DNA from: Actinomycetota bacterium | GTDB taxonomy: Bacteria > Actinomycetota > Thermoleophilia > Solirubrobacterales > Thermoleophilaceae | Assembly (NCBI GenBank): GCA_005885165.1 | Contig: VAXR01000024.1 | Coordinates: forward strand, 1 to 30,950 | DNA length: 30,950 nucleotides | Reading direction: 5' to 3' | Shown here: piece by piece, positions 14,993-21,229 of the stretch | Layout of the letters: each line of letters opens with the position of its first letter | How positions within the stretch are numbered: position 1 is the stretch's first letter | The notes under the pieces: model-generated | What the model was told of the DNA's origin: nothing | Databases searched by the model: none | The model's input: the letters and a program-made list of their open reading frames with translations, nothing else | Position numbers and translations under genes: made by a program

Positions 14993-15075
14993 CCAAGGCC
15001 GAGGAGCTACGTCCGGGTACCCGCGGGTCTTCCGTTCAGCTCAGGCGTTTGCCGGGCTGCGGACCCCGCCGGATG

Positions 15076-15274
15076 GGCAACGAAGGGAGGACGGGCCGCT
15101 GTCACGATCCAATGCTGTAACACACGCCTCCGGAACCTGGCGCGTTCGCGGGGTTGGGCGAATAACGGCCGATATACGAGCGGAATTCGCCCAACCCCCC
15201 GGCATCGCGCGAACGGAGCGTGAACGGATGCGAACGAAGGTGACGGGAACGTAACGTCCCCTCCCTTCGTCGCC
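15076..15274. repeat. Nested, roughly 200-bp degenerate palindrome (MITE-like) between wecB and wecC
   Basis: The 391-base gap between the convergent genes (14993-15383) holds no credible gene but a concentric set of inverted repeats. The outer arms are GCAACGAAGGGAGGACG (15077-15093) and, near the other end (15255-15273), its imperfect reverse complement with a two-base insertion. A middle pair is CGTTCGCG (15143-15150) / CGCGAACG (15208-15215). The inner perfect 14-bp arms are GGGGTTGGGCGAAT (15150-15163) / ATTCGCCCAACCCC (15185-15198). Outer and inner pairs share nearly the same centre (about 15174-15175), so the whole reads as one decayed long hairpin. A MITE-like element is one reading; a large bidirectional terminator is another. 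No target-site duplication is obvious. Confidence 0.45.
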
Positions 15275-15321
15275 TTGCGGGAAGCGAATGGGGCGGCTCC
15301 AACGCACGAGCGGAACTCGCC
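15185..15321 (+). repeat. Imperfect 16-base direct repeat near the palindrome
   Basis: The string ACGAGCGGAA followed by T or C and then TCGCC occurs at about 15176-15191 and again at about 15307-15322. The first copy runs into the right inner arm of the palindrome. A second local hairpin, ACGAAGG (15234-15240) / CCTTCGT (15264-15270), lies between the copies. The meaning is unknown; the copies may be traces of the same repeated element. Confidence 0.3.
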
Positions 15322-15383
15322 GAGGGACAAGGGGAGCGCGGCGGCGAACGCGGGAACTCGGGCGCGGGAAGGGCCGGAGCTGA

Positions 15384-16631
15384 CTACAGCCGCACGAGGT
15401 TCTGCGCCTCGATCCCGCGCGTCACGCCGCGGAAGTCGACCACGAGCGGCGCCTGCTGGAGGACGCGCTGCACGTCGAGCCCGGGGTGGGCCGTGACGAT
15501 GATCGCGACGTCGCAGTCGGTCAGCGCGCTCCCTAGCGACTCGGTCCGGAGGCCGAAATCCGGGAGCTCGGGCACGAAATCGTCCGAGTAGACGAGGTCG
15601 GCTCCGCGCGCCCGGAGCAGGCGCATGATCTTGATCGCCGGCGACTCGCGCAGGTCCCCCACCCCCGTCTTGTATGAGACGCCGAGCACGGCGACGCGCG
15701 ACCCGCGCACCGGCTTCGCGTGCTCGTTCAGCGCGCGCGAGACCTTCTCCACGCAGAAGTAGGGCATGTTCTGGTTGACCTCTCCGGCGAGCTCGATGAA
15801 CTCGGTCGGCGTGTCGTACTCGCGCGCCTTCCAGGCGAGGTAGAACGGGTCGACCGGGAGGCAGTGCCCGCCCATGCCCGGGCCCGGATCGAAGCGCATG
15901 AAGCCGTACGGCTTCGTGGCGGCCGCCTCGACCACCTCCCACACGTCGATCCCCATCCGGTCGCACAGCATCGCCAGCTCGTTGACCATCGCGATGTTGA
16001 CCGAGCGGAAGACGTTCTCGAGCAGCTTCGTCAGCTCCGCGGCCTCGAGCGTCGAGACCTCGACGATCTCGTCGCACACCGGCCGATAGAGCTCGACGGC
16101 GCGCTGCAGGCACTCCGGGGTCAGCCCGCCGATCACCTTGGGCGTGTTGCGAAGCGTGTAGTCGGTCCGGCCCGGATCCACCCGCTCGGGCGAGAAGGCG
16201 ACGTTGAAGCCGGTTCCGGCCGCCAGCCCGGACTCCTCGAGGAGGGGAACGAGCCGCTCCCGCGTCGTCCCCGGATAGGTGGTCGACTCGAGCACGATCA
16301 GCTGGCCCTCCTGGAGGACGCCGGCGAGCGATGTGCCGGACGAGACGAGCGCGCCGAGGTCCGGCTCGCGGTTGCGGGTGAGCGGCGTGGGCACCGCGAT
16401 AACCACGGCCTCGGCCTTGGACAAATCGGCGTAGCGGCCGGTCGCGCGCAGCCGGTCGGAGACCGCGCGGAGCCGTTCCGAGGAAACGTCCTCGATGTAG
16501 CTCGCGCCCTCGCCGACGGCCGCGATCCGGCGCGCGTCGGTGTCGAGCCCGATCACCTCGTGACCGACCTCCGCGAACGCAACGCCTAGGGGCAGGCCGA
16601 CGTAGCCGAGTCCGACGATTCCGACTTTCAT
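15384..16631 (-). CDS. wecC: Nucleotide-sugar 6-dehydrogenase, UDP-ManNAc/UDP-GlcNAc type
   Basis: 415 residues from ATG 16631 with a good GGAGGAAG ribosome site upstream. The N-terminal NAD domain is VGIVGLGYVGLPLGVAFA (3-20). IAVPTPL (78-84) and LESTTYPGTTRE (114-125) follow, then the substrate part with FSPERVDPG (147-155), Lys202 and Asn206 in ELTKLLENVFRSVN, and the catalytic cysteine 257 in GMGGHCLPVDPFYLAWKA. The GHC-x-PVDP form is typical of the N-acetylhexosamine dehydrogenases (WecC, WbpA), in contrast to UDP-glucose dehydrogenases. The C-terminal domain VAVLGVSYKTGVGDLRESPA is complete. Together with the WecB-like epimerase it should give UDP-ManNAcA, an acidic sugar for surface polymers. 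UDP-GlcNAcA is the alternative product. Confidence 0.92.
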   Translation of the reverse strand: MKVGIVGLGYVGLPLGVAFAEVGHEVIGLDTDARRIAAVGEGASYIEDVSSERLRAVSDRLRATGRYADLSKAEAVVIAVPTPLTRNREPDLGALVSSGTSLAGVLQEGQLIVLESTTYPGTTRERLVPLLEESGLAAGTGFNVAFSPERVDPGRTDYTLRNTPKVIGGLTPECLQRAVELYRPVCDEIVEVSTLEAAELTKLLENVFRSVNIAMVNELAMLCDRMGIDVWEVVEAAATKPYGFMRFDPGPGMGGHCLPVDPFYLAWKAREYDTPTEFIELAGEVNQNMPYFCVEKVSRALNEHAKPVRGSRVAVLGVSYKTGVGDLRESPAIKIMRLLRARGADLVYSDDFVPELPDFGLRTESLGSALTDCDVAIIVTAHPGLDVQRVLQQAPLVVDFRGVTRGIEAQNLVRL

Positions 16632-16679
16632 ACCGCTGCTTCCTCCAGGGATTGGGAGATGGTGCGTGGAGGGTTGGGC

Positions 16680-16694
16680 CGACTAGGGTAGTCG
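16680..16694. promoter_or_regulatory. Small dyad upstream of wecC, possible operator
   Basis: CGACTA-GGG-TAGTCG lies in the 200-base divergent gap between wecC and the secreted-protein gene, about 50 bases before the wecC start. A second short dyad, ATCCCG-n2-CGGGAT, stands at about 16744-16757. Both could bind a regulator, but such short dyads also occur by chance in GC-rich DNA. I see no clear promoter boxes here. Confidence 0.25.
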
Positions 16695-16833
16695 CGGTTC
16701 CCGGCGTGCGCCAGCCCTGGGCGCCGCCGCCCGCCAGGCCGCATCCCGACCGGGATCGCGCCCCACATCGGCAGGTTGTCCAGAGCGGGGGCCGGCGCGT
16801 CAAGCCTGCGCACCCCGCGCCGAAGCCGAACGT

Positions 16834-18144
16834 GTGTCCCTCCGCACGCTTCGGTTCGCCCTTGCCGTAACCGCGGTCACAGGCGCCGTCTCGGCCACCA
16901 CCGGCGCAGCCGCCGCCGCAGCAGGCCTCCCGGCGCCCATCGCCGGCGGCACGAGCGCCGCGAACATCCAGCTCAACTCGGCATCGACCTGGGTGCTGAT
17001 GCGCTGGGTGGCGCGCTCGACCGGGACGCTCAGCGCCCTGCACCTCCGCATCCAGGCGGACGGCTCGACGTGCCGGCAGGACGGCAGCACCGGCTACGGG
17101 CTCGGGAACGGCGGTAGCTGGTACGTGACGACGCATCCCGTCCTCGCGGACGGCCGTCCGGACATGTCGAGGACGCTCGCCACCCAAGACCTCCGACCCT
17201 GCTCCGAGCCCACCTCGGTGGTCGACGTCCGTCAGGGGATCGTCCGCCTCAAGATGGGCATCGACGTGACCCGCGGCCACGAGTACGCCACGGTGATCCG
17301 CAACACCGATTCCGATCCGGACCACAACTTCACGTCGCCGAACTTCCTCTACACCGAGACGGGGATCCTCGGCGCGAACGGCCGCAACGAGCGCTCGCCG
17401 GACGCGCCGGACGCGTACTACGGACTCGACCCGCGGGAGCTGATCGGCTACTCCACCGACGGCGGCGACACGTGGGCGCTGCCCGGCGGGCAGTACGGCC
17501 TCCCCGGCGGGCGGAACTTCCTCCCGACCTACATCCAGGAGTACGCGAGCGGCCTCATGACGGGCCAGCCCTACTACTACACGACGGCTCCGAGCACTAG
17601 GGAGACGATGGTCTTCACGAACATCAAGCGCTCCTGGACGATCACGGCGCTCGGCGCCTACACGGCCAAGGGCGGCTCGGGGACGCTCACGCTGACGGTG
17701 AACGGGAGCGTCCGGGCGCGCGCCCGCGTCGCGGGCCCGGGGATGGTCCGCGCCACGATCAAGTCCGTCACTGTGCAGCCCGGCCAGACGGTCAAGGTCA
17801 CCTCGAGCGGACTCAGCATCCAGAACGTCGTGGCGGACGACGCCTGGGGCTACCTGATGGGGATGAACCTCCCCAGCGCACCCTGGCACCTCGACGGCGA
17901 CCCGGAGTTCAGCCACGCCGCGCCCGTCTACGCGCTGCCGGCGTACGGCTCAGACGCGACGGCCCCGGTCGCCTCGGCCGGGCACAGAACGACACCGGCC
18001 ATCCAGCCCTCCCGTCCAAAGCACCACCGCAAGCACCACAGGCACCACCGCCACCGGCACCACAGGCACCACCGCCACCGGCACCACTCGAAGACGTTCG
18101 GCGTGCCGGAGACGACCGGCCTCGCCGCTCCCTTCCCTAGGTAG
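16834..18144 (+). CDS. Secreted protein with beta-rich domains and His-rich C-terminal tail
   Basis: 436 residues with a GTG start. Residues 1-30 form a signal peptide (SLRTLRFALAVTAVTGAVSA, then an Ala run). The mature part has no enzyme motif that I know. It is rich in Gly, Thr and aromatic residues and contains patterns usual in beta-sandwich surface proteins (WVLMRWVARSTGTLSALHLRI, then GTLTLTVNGSVRARARV). Several Asn/Asp-rich loops (NTDSDPDHNFTSPNF) could bind ions. At about residues 397-420 comes a tail of His-His-Arg and His-Arg repeats encoded by a 24-base tandem repeat, followed by a short C-terminal stretch without an anchor. The tail is a probable metal- or polyanion-binding segment. 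The gene sits alone between minus-strand genes; its stop codon directly abuts the stop of the convergent ATP-grasp gene. Confidence 0.78.
   Translation: MSLRTLRFALAVTAVTGAVSATTGAAAAAAGLPAPIAGGTSAANIQLNSASTWVLMRWVARSTGTLSALHLRIQADGSTCRQDGSTGYGLGNGGSWYVTTHPVLADGRPDMSRTLATQDLRPCSEPTSVVDVRQGIVRLKMGIDVTRGHEYATVIRNTDSDPDHNFTSPNFLYTETGILGANGRNERSPDAPDAYYGLDPRELIGYSTDGGDTWALPGGQYGLPGGRNFLPTYIQEYASGLMTGQPYYYTTAPSTRETMVFTNIKRSWTITALGAYTAKGGSGTLTLTVNGSVRARARVAGPGMVRATIKSVTVQPGQTVKVTSSGLSIQNVVADDAWGYLMGMNLPSAPWHLDGDPEFSHAAPVYALPAYGSDATAPVASAGHRTTPAIQPSRPKHHRKHHRHHRHRHHRHHRHRHHSKTFGVPETTGLAAPFPR
18034..18087 (+). repeat. 24-bp tandem repeat encoding the His/Arg tail (2.25 copies)
   Basis: The unit begins CACCACAGGCACCACCGCCA and ends CCGG (24 bases). 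It occurs exactly at 18034-18057 and 18058-18081, with a further CACCAC to 18087. Each unit gives HHRHHRHR. The two copies are identical at the DNA level, so the duplication is recent or is being kept alike by recombination, and copy number may vary between strains. Confidence 0.85.
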
Positions 18145-19389
18145 TCACCGAGCGCGGGCCGAACCGCTGCCGGGCCGGATCTTCGTCCGCAGCGCTGCGC
18201 TCACCGTCTTGAAGGTGTCCTGGACGAACAGCCCCGGAGCGTCCTTGCGCACGTTGTACCAGCGGTCGTCGCGGCTGATGCGCAAGACCTCCTTCAGGGC
18301 GCGACGCCGGCTCGTGCCATTCCACAGTGCGGGCGAACCCGGGCCTCGCATGACGCCCAAGACGTGGAGGATCTCCCGTCCGAGATGCCGGCACGTGATC
18401 GGAGCGGCCGGCGGTGGATGCGGCGGGCTGAAGGAGGCGTCGAGCTTCTGCAGCGCGGCCCAAGCGGGATACTCGAAGCCCATTCTCCGCGCGAGAGCCA
18501 TGCTCCCCCACGCGCGTCCGTTGAACTCGAGGAACCTCGCCCTCCCATCGTCGTCCCGGAGGAACTCGAGCATGAACAGCCCGTTCCACTCCGCATCCGC
18601 CAGCATGCGCCGGCCGATGGACTCGAGCTCGGGGTCGACGGGGAGCGAAACGCAGGCACTCGTCCAGCGCTTCGCGCTGCCAACCGCGCGCAACCGGCGG
18701 TGAGCGCTGGTGATCAGGACCTCCCCGTTCCGCGCGAGCCCGAACAACCCCTCCATGTGCCCCGGGACGAATGGTTGGACGATCACCGGGCTACCGGCGC
18801 CGTAGACCCTTACCGCGGCGGCTAGCTCGGCGGCGCTCGTGCAGAGGGCGATCGGTGCCACGACGAAGCTGGTCTCCCCCCTCTCGACCGCCAGCGCGGG
18901 CTTGACCAGGAGCGGGAACTCGTTTTCAGTCTCGAGCAGCTCGTCGGCCGATTCGAACGAGCGGGTCGGCACGACGTCGAAGCCCGCCAACAGCGCGGCG
19001 CCCATCTGAAGCCGTTTGTCGAGCGCGAAGCGGGCATGCGCTCCGGTTGGCCCCGCCACCCGCGACCGCACCTCCTCGCCGGCGCTGTCGCACAGGGCGA
19101 GCACATCGTCGCCGAGGGGAAGGATCACGTCCGGCCGGGTCGCCTCGACCTGCCGTTCCAGGTCGCGCAGGGCGGCGCGCGCGTCGTCGACCGGGGTCGT
19201 GATCTCGACGACACGAACCGCGGGGCACCTATTGAGCGAGGGCGCGGCGCCGCGCCGCGTAAACGCGAGGACCTCAAACCCCGCATCCAGCACGCTGAAG
19301 GCGACTTCCGGGCCCGCCACCTCATCGGCGAAACCGATCAGCACCCTGCCCCTCGATCGCGATGGCGCGCCGATCCCAACGTCAGCCAT
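18145..19389 (-). CDS. ATP-grasp ligase, free-standing paralog
   Basis: 414 residues from ATG 19389 (GTG 19395 is two codons earlier). The N-terminal alpha/beta pre-ATP-grasp domain starts RVLIGFADEVAGPEVA. The ATP-grasp part has ALDKRLQMGAALLAGFDVVPTRSF, the ATP-binding lysine in PLLVKPALAV, the VIVQPFVPG hinge, and metal ligands in FMLEFLRDDDGRARFLEFNGRAWGSM, with Glu and Asn as in carboxylate-amine ligases. An extra C-terminal region (CRHLGREILHVLGVMRG, then RDDRWYNVRKDAPGLFVQD) is shared with the fused ATP-grasp encoded at 28640-29826. These enzymes join a carboxylate to an amine, thiol or similar group using ATP. In this locus an amino sugar or a lipid-linked sugar is a likely acceptor, but that is inference. 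It is divergent from a flippase gene with only 19 bases between the starts. Confidence 0.88.
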   Translation of the reverse strand: MADVGIGAPSRSRGRVLIGFADEVAGPEVAFSVLDAGFEVLAFTRRGAAPSLNRCPAVRVVEITTPVDDARAALRDLERQVEATRPDVILPLGDDVLALCDSAGEEVRSRVAGPTGAHARFALDKRLQMGAALLAGFDVVPTRSFESADELLETENEFPLLVKPALAVERGETSFVVAPIALCTSAAELAAAVRVYGAGSPVIVQPFVPGHMEGLFGLARNGEVLITSAHRRLRAVGSAKRWTSACVSLPVDPELESIGRRMLADAEWNGLFMLEFLRDDDGRARFLEFNGRAWGSMALARRMGFEYPAWAALQKLDASFSPPHPPPAAPITCRHLGREILHVLGVMRGPGSPALWNGTSRRRALKEVLRISRDDRWYNVRKDAPGLFVQDTFKTVSAALRTKIRPGSGSARAR

Positions 19390-19408
19390 CCGCACCTACA
19401 CTACTGAG

Positions 19409-20956
19409 GTGGCGGAGGCCACCCGACCGGGTTCGCTCGAGGGACCGGTCTCGTCAGAGCGACCCAACGAGCGCCACGGCCTCAACATAAGGCGTGACGT
19501 TGCGATCACGACGGCCGCTCAAGTCGGGGTCGTCATCGGGGGTCTGCTCCTCTACCGGCTGATCGCAATCCACAAGGGGCCGTCCGGCGTAGCCGCATAC
19601 ACGCTGGTCAAGCAGGTCGTCGTCTTCCTCTTCCCGGTCACGATCCTCGGGATGCAGATCGGCGTCCCGCGCTACGTGGCGCTGTGCCGGGACGAGCACG
19701 ACCGGCCCGAGCGATTCCTGCTCGCAGCGATGGTGTGCGCGACCGCGGCGTCCGCCGCAGCGTGCCTGCTGCTGCTCGCCTGGCCGAGCGGCGCAGCGTC
19801 GCTCCTCTTCGGCAGCTCGCATCGAACGACTCTGCTCGCGCCGCTCGCCGCGACGCTCCTCGCGACGGTCGCGGTCGAGGTCGCGGCCGGTTATTTCCGG
19901 GGGCTCTTCGACTTCAAGACCAGCGCCGTGCTCCGAGTCGTCGGCGTCGCGGCGGTGCCGGTCGTCCTGCTCGTCGTCCTGCCTCAGAAGTCCATCGCGA
20001 CGCTGATCCTGCTCATGGCGCTCGCGCTGCTCGCGTTGAGCATGTTGGCCGTCGCCCTCCCGCTTGCACGGGCGTTCATCGCCACGAGCCGTGCTGCATT
20101 CGCCGGGGCGGCGGGAACCCTCCTGAACTACGGAACGCGCCGCGTACCGGGAGACCTCGCCTCGGTGGCGCTCTGGACGGTGACGCCGGTCGTAGCGTCG
20201 CACTTCGTCTCGCTCAGACAGGTCGCCTACCTGGGGGCGGGCATCCAGGTGCTCATGGTCGTGTCGACGGCCTTTCAGCCGATCGGACTGATCTTCCTCC
20301 CGATCATGACCAGGCTGTGGGCGGTGGATCGGGAGCGAGCGCGCTGGTACGCCGGCCAGCTCAGCGCGGCGGCAATTCACATCGCCCTCTTCGCCACCCC
20401 GCAGATCCTGCTCTTCGGGGACGTGGCGGTGCGCGCCTGGCTCGGCCCGTCGTTCAATCACGCGGGTGGGATCGTCCGCCTCACCCTCTTCCCGGTGGCG
20501 GCGTACATCTGCTCCGTCGTGCTGCGATCGACCCTCGACGCCGCGACGGTCAGGGCCTACAACTCGCGCAACCGGCTCTGGGGGCTCGTTCTCGCGGTAG
20601 CGATCGGCGCGGTCTTGCTCGGGACCGGCGTCGGGACCCGAATCGAGGCGATCTCGCTCGCGTTCTCGAGCGGAGTCCTCGCCACCGGAGTGCTCACCTT
20701 CCTCACGACGCGGAGGCTCTACGAGGTCCCGAGCTCCGCCTGGGCGTCGGGAACGGCGCTGGCGCTCGCAGCCGGAAGTGCCGCGATCGGAGCCGGTGTT
20801 CGCTTCCTCGTGATCGGCTCGCACGCCTCACTCTCGGTGCTCGTGCTGGTGCTCGTCCTGGAGGCCGGTCTCGCGACCGCCTTCGTGGTCGGGTTGCTCC
20901 GCGCCGGCCTCAGCTGGCCGGCGGAGTTTCAGCATCGGCTGCTTCGACGGCGCTAG
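19409..20956 (+). CDS. Wzx-type polysaccharide flippase, paralog 1
   Basis: 515 residues from GTG 19409; the frame continues upstream only as an antisense shadow of the ATP-grasp gene. About 35 polar residues precede the first membrane helix (ITTAAQVGVVIGGLLLYRLIA). Some 12-14 hydrophobic helices follow in the MATE/MOP pattern (VVVFLFPVTILGMQIGVPRYVAL, LIFLPIMTRLWAVD, AAYI/VVLRSTLDAATV). It is predicted to move lipid-linked oligosaccharide units across the plasma membrane. The closest relative in sight is the flippase at 26387-27946, which shares the blocks QIGVPRYVAL, AFQPIGL, RAWLG and RSTLDAA in the same order. Having two close Wzx genes in one locus suggests either two polymers or two repeat-unit types. 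Its last four bases overlap the stop of the small LPxTG gene on the other strand. Confidence 0.9.
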   Translation: MAEATRPGSLEGPVSSERPNERHGLNIRRDVAITTAAQVGVVIGGLLLYRLIAIHKGPSGVAAYTLVKQVVVFLFPVTILGMQIGVPRYVALCRDEHDRPERFLLAAMVCATAASAAACLLLLAWPSGAASLLFGSSHRTTLLAPLAATLLATVAVEVAAGYFRGLFDFKTSAVLRVVGVAAVPVVLLVVLPQKSIATLILLMALALLALSMLAVALPLARAFIATSRAAFAGAAGTLLNYGTRRVPGDLASVALWTVTPVVASHFVSLRQVAYLGAGIQVLMVVSTAFQPIGLIFLPIMTRLWAVDRERARWYAGQLSAAAIHIALFATPQILLFGDVAVRAWLGPSFNHAGGIVRLTLFPVAAYICSVVLRSTLDAATVRAYNSRNRLWGLVLAVAIGAVLLGTGVGTRIEAISLAFSSGVLATGVLTFLTTRRLYEVPSSAWASGTALALAAGSAAIGAGVRFLVIGSHASLSVLVLVLVLEAGLATAFVVGLLRAGLSWPAEFQHRLLRRR

Positions 20957-21219
20957 GAGCCGCGCGAGGCGCGGCGGATTACGAGGCCGGTCCCGACCAG
21001 GAACCCGCCCGCAAGCACCACGATCCCGACATCGAGGCCGGTGAAGGGAAGGCCGGACTTGTCCGACTTCGCCTGCGTGTTCGACTCCACCTGCCCGAGC
21101 GTGCCGCCGTATACGTCGTCCGTCGGCGTGGCCGAGGCGACGGCGGGAAGCGCGACGAGCGCCAGAAGCACCGCAATCAGCGCGAACGCTGACCACAACG
21201 ATCGCGTACCCCTGTTCAT
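20953..21219 (-). CDS. Small LPxTG cell-wall-anchored protein
   Basis: 88 residues from ATG 21219. Residues 1-30 are a signal peptide (NRGTRSLWSAFALIAVLLAL, ending AVASA). Then comes only about 26 residues of polar mature chain (TPTDDVYGGTLGQVESNTQA). The sortase motif LPFTG stands at 57-61, followed by a hydrophobic helix (DVGIVVLAGGFLVGTGLVI) and the basic tail RRASRGS. The whole is a complete sortase substrate reduced to signals plus a short linker. It would be attached to peptidoglycan and leave a tiny surface peptide. It follows the O-antigen-ligase gene by 10 bases on the same strand, so it is the last gene of a three-gene minus-strand set. No sortase gene is in the window. A normal role might be as a spacer or acceptor for polymer attachment; this is speculation. 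Confidence 0.82.
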   Translation of the reverse strand: MNRGTRSLWSAFALIAVLLALVALPAVASATPTDDVYGGTLGQVESNTQAKSDKSGLPFTGLDVGIVVLAGGFLVGTGLVIRRASRGS

Positions 21220-21229
21220 GGGTCACAGG

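Noticed and set aside
14993..15075. tRNA or other RNA gene in the wecB-wecC gap
   Set aside because: I looked for a cloverleaf, a T-loop GTTCRA pattern and an acceptor stem and found none.
15041..15307. Minus-strand 88-codon frame in the same gap
   Set aside because: It is made of the inverted-repeat element, has no ribosome site, and shows no protein-like pattern.
15007..17916. Very long minus-strand open frame (969 codons) across wecC and the secreted-protein gene
   Set aside because: Product is Arg/Pro/Gly/Ala low-complexity, the frame is antisense or out of phase with two well-recognised genes; long stop-free shadows are common at this G+C content.
18034..18087. CRISPR-like repeat
   Set aside because: The 24-bp units are directly adjacent without spacers and lie in frame inside a gene; it is a coding tandem repeat.
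19016..19408. Upstream extension of the first flippase gene
   Set aside because: Antisense to the conserved ATP-grasp N-terminal domain and without homology-like features.
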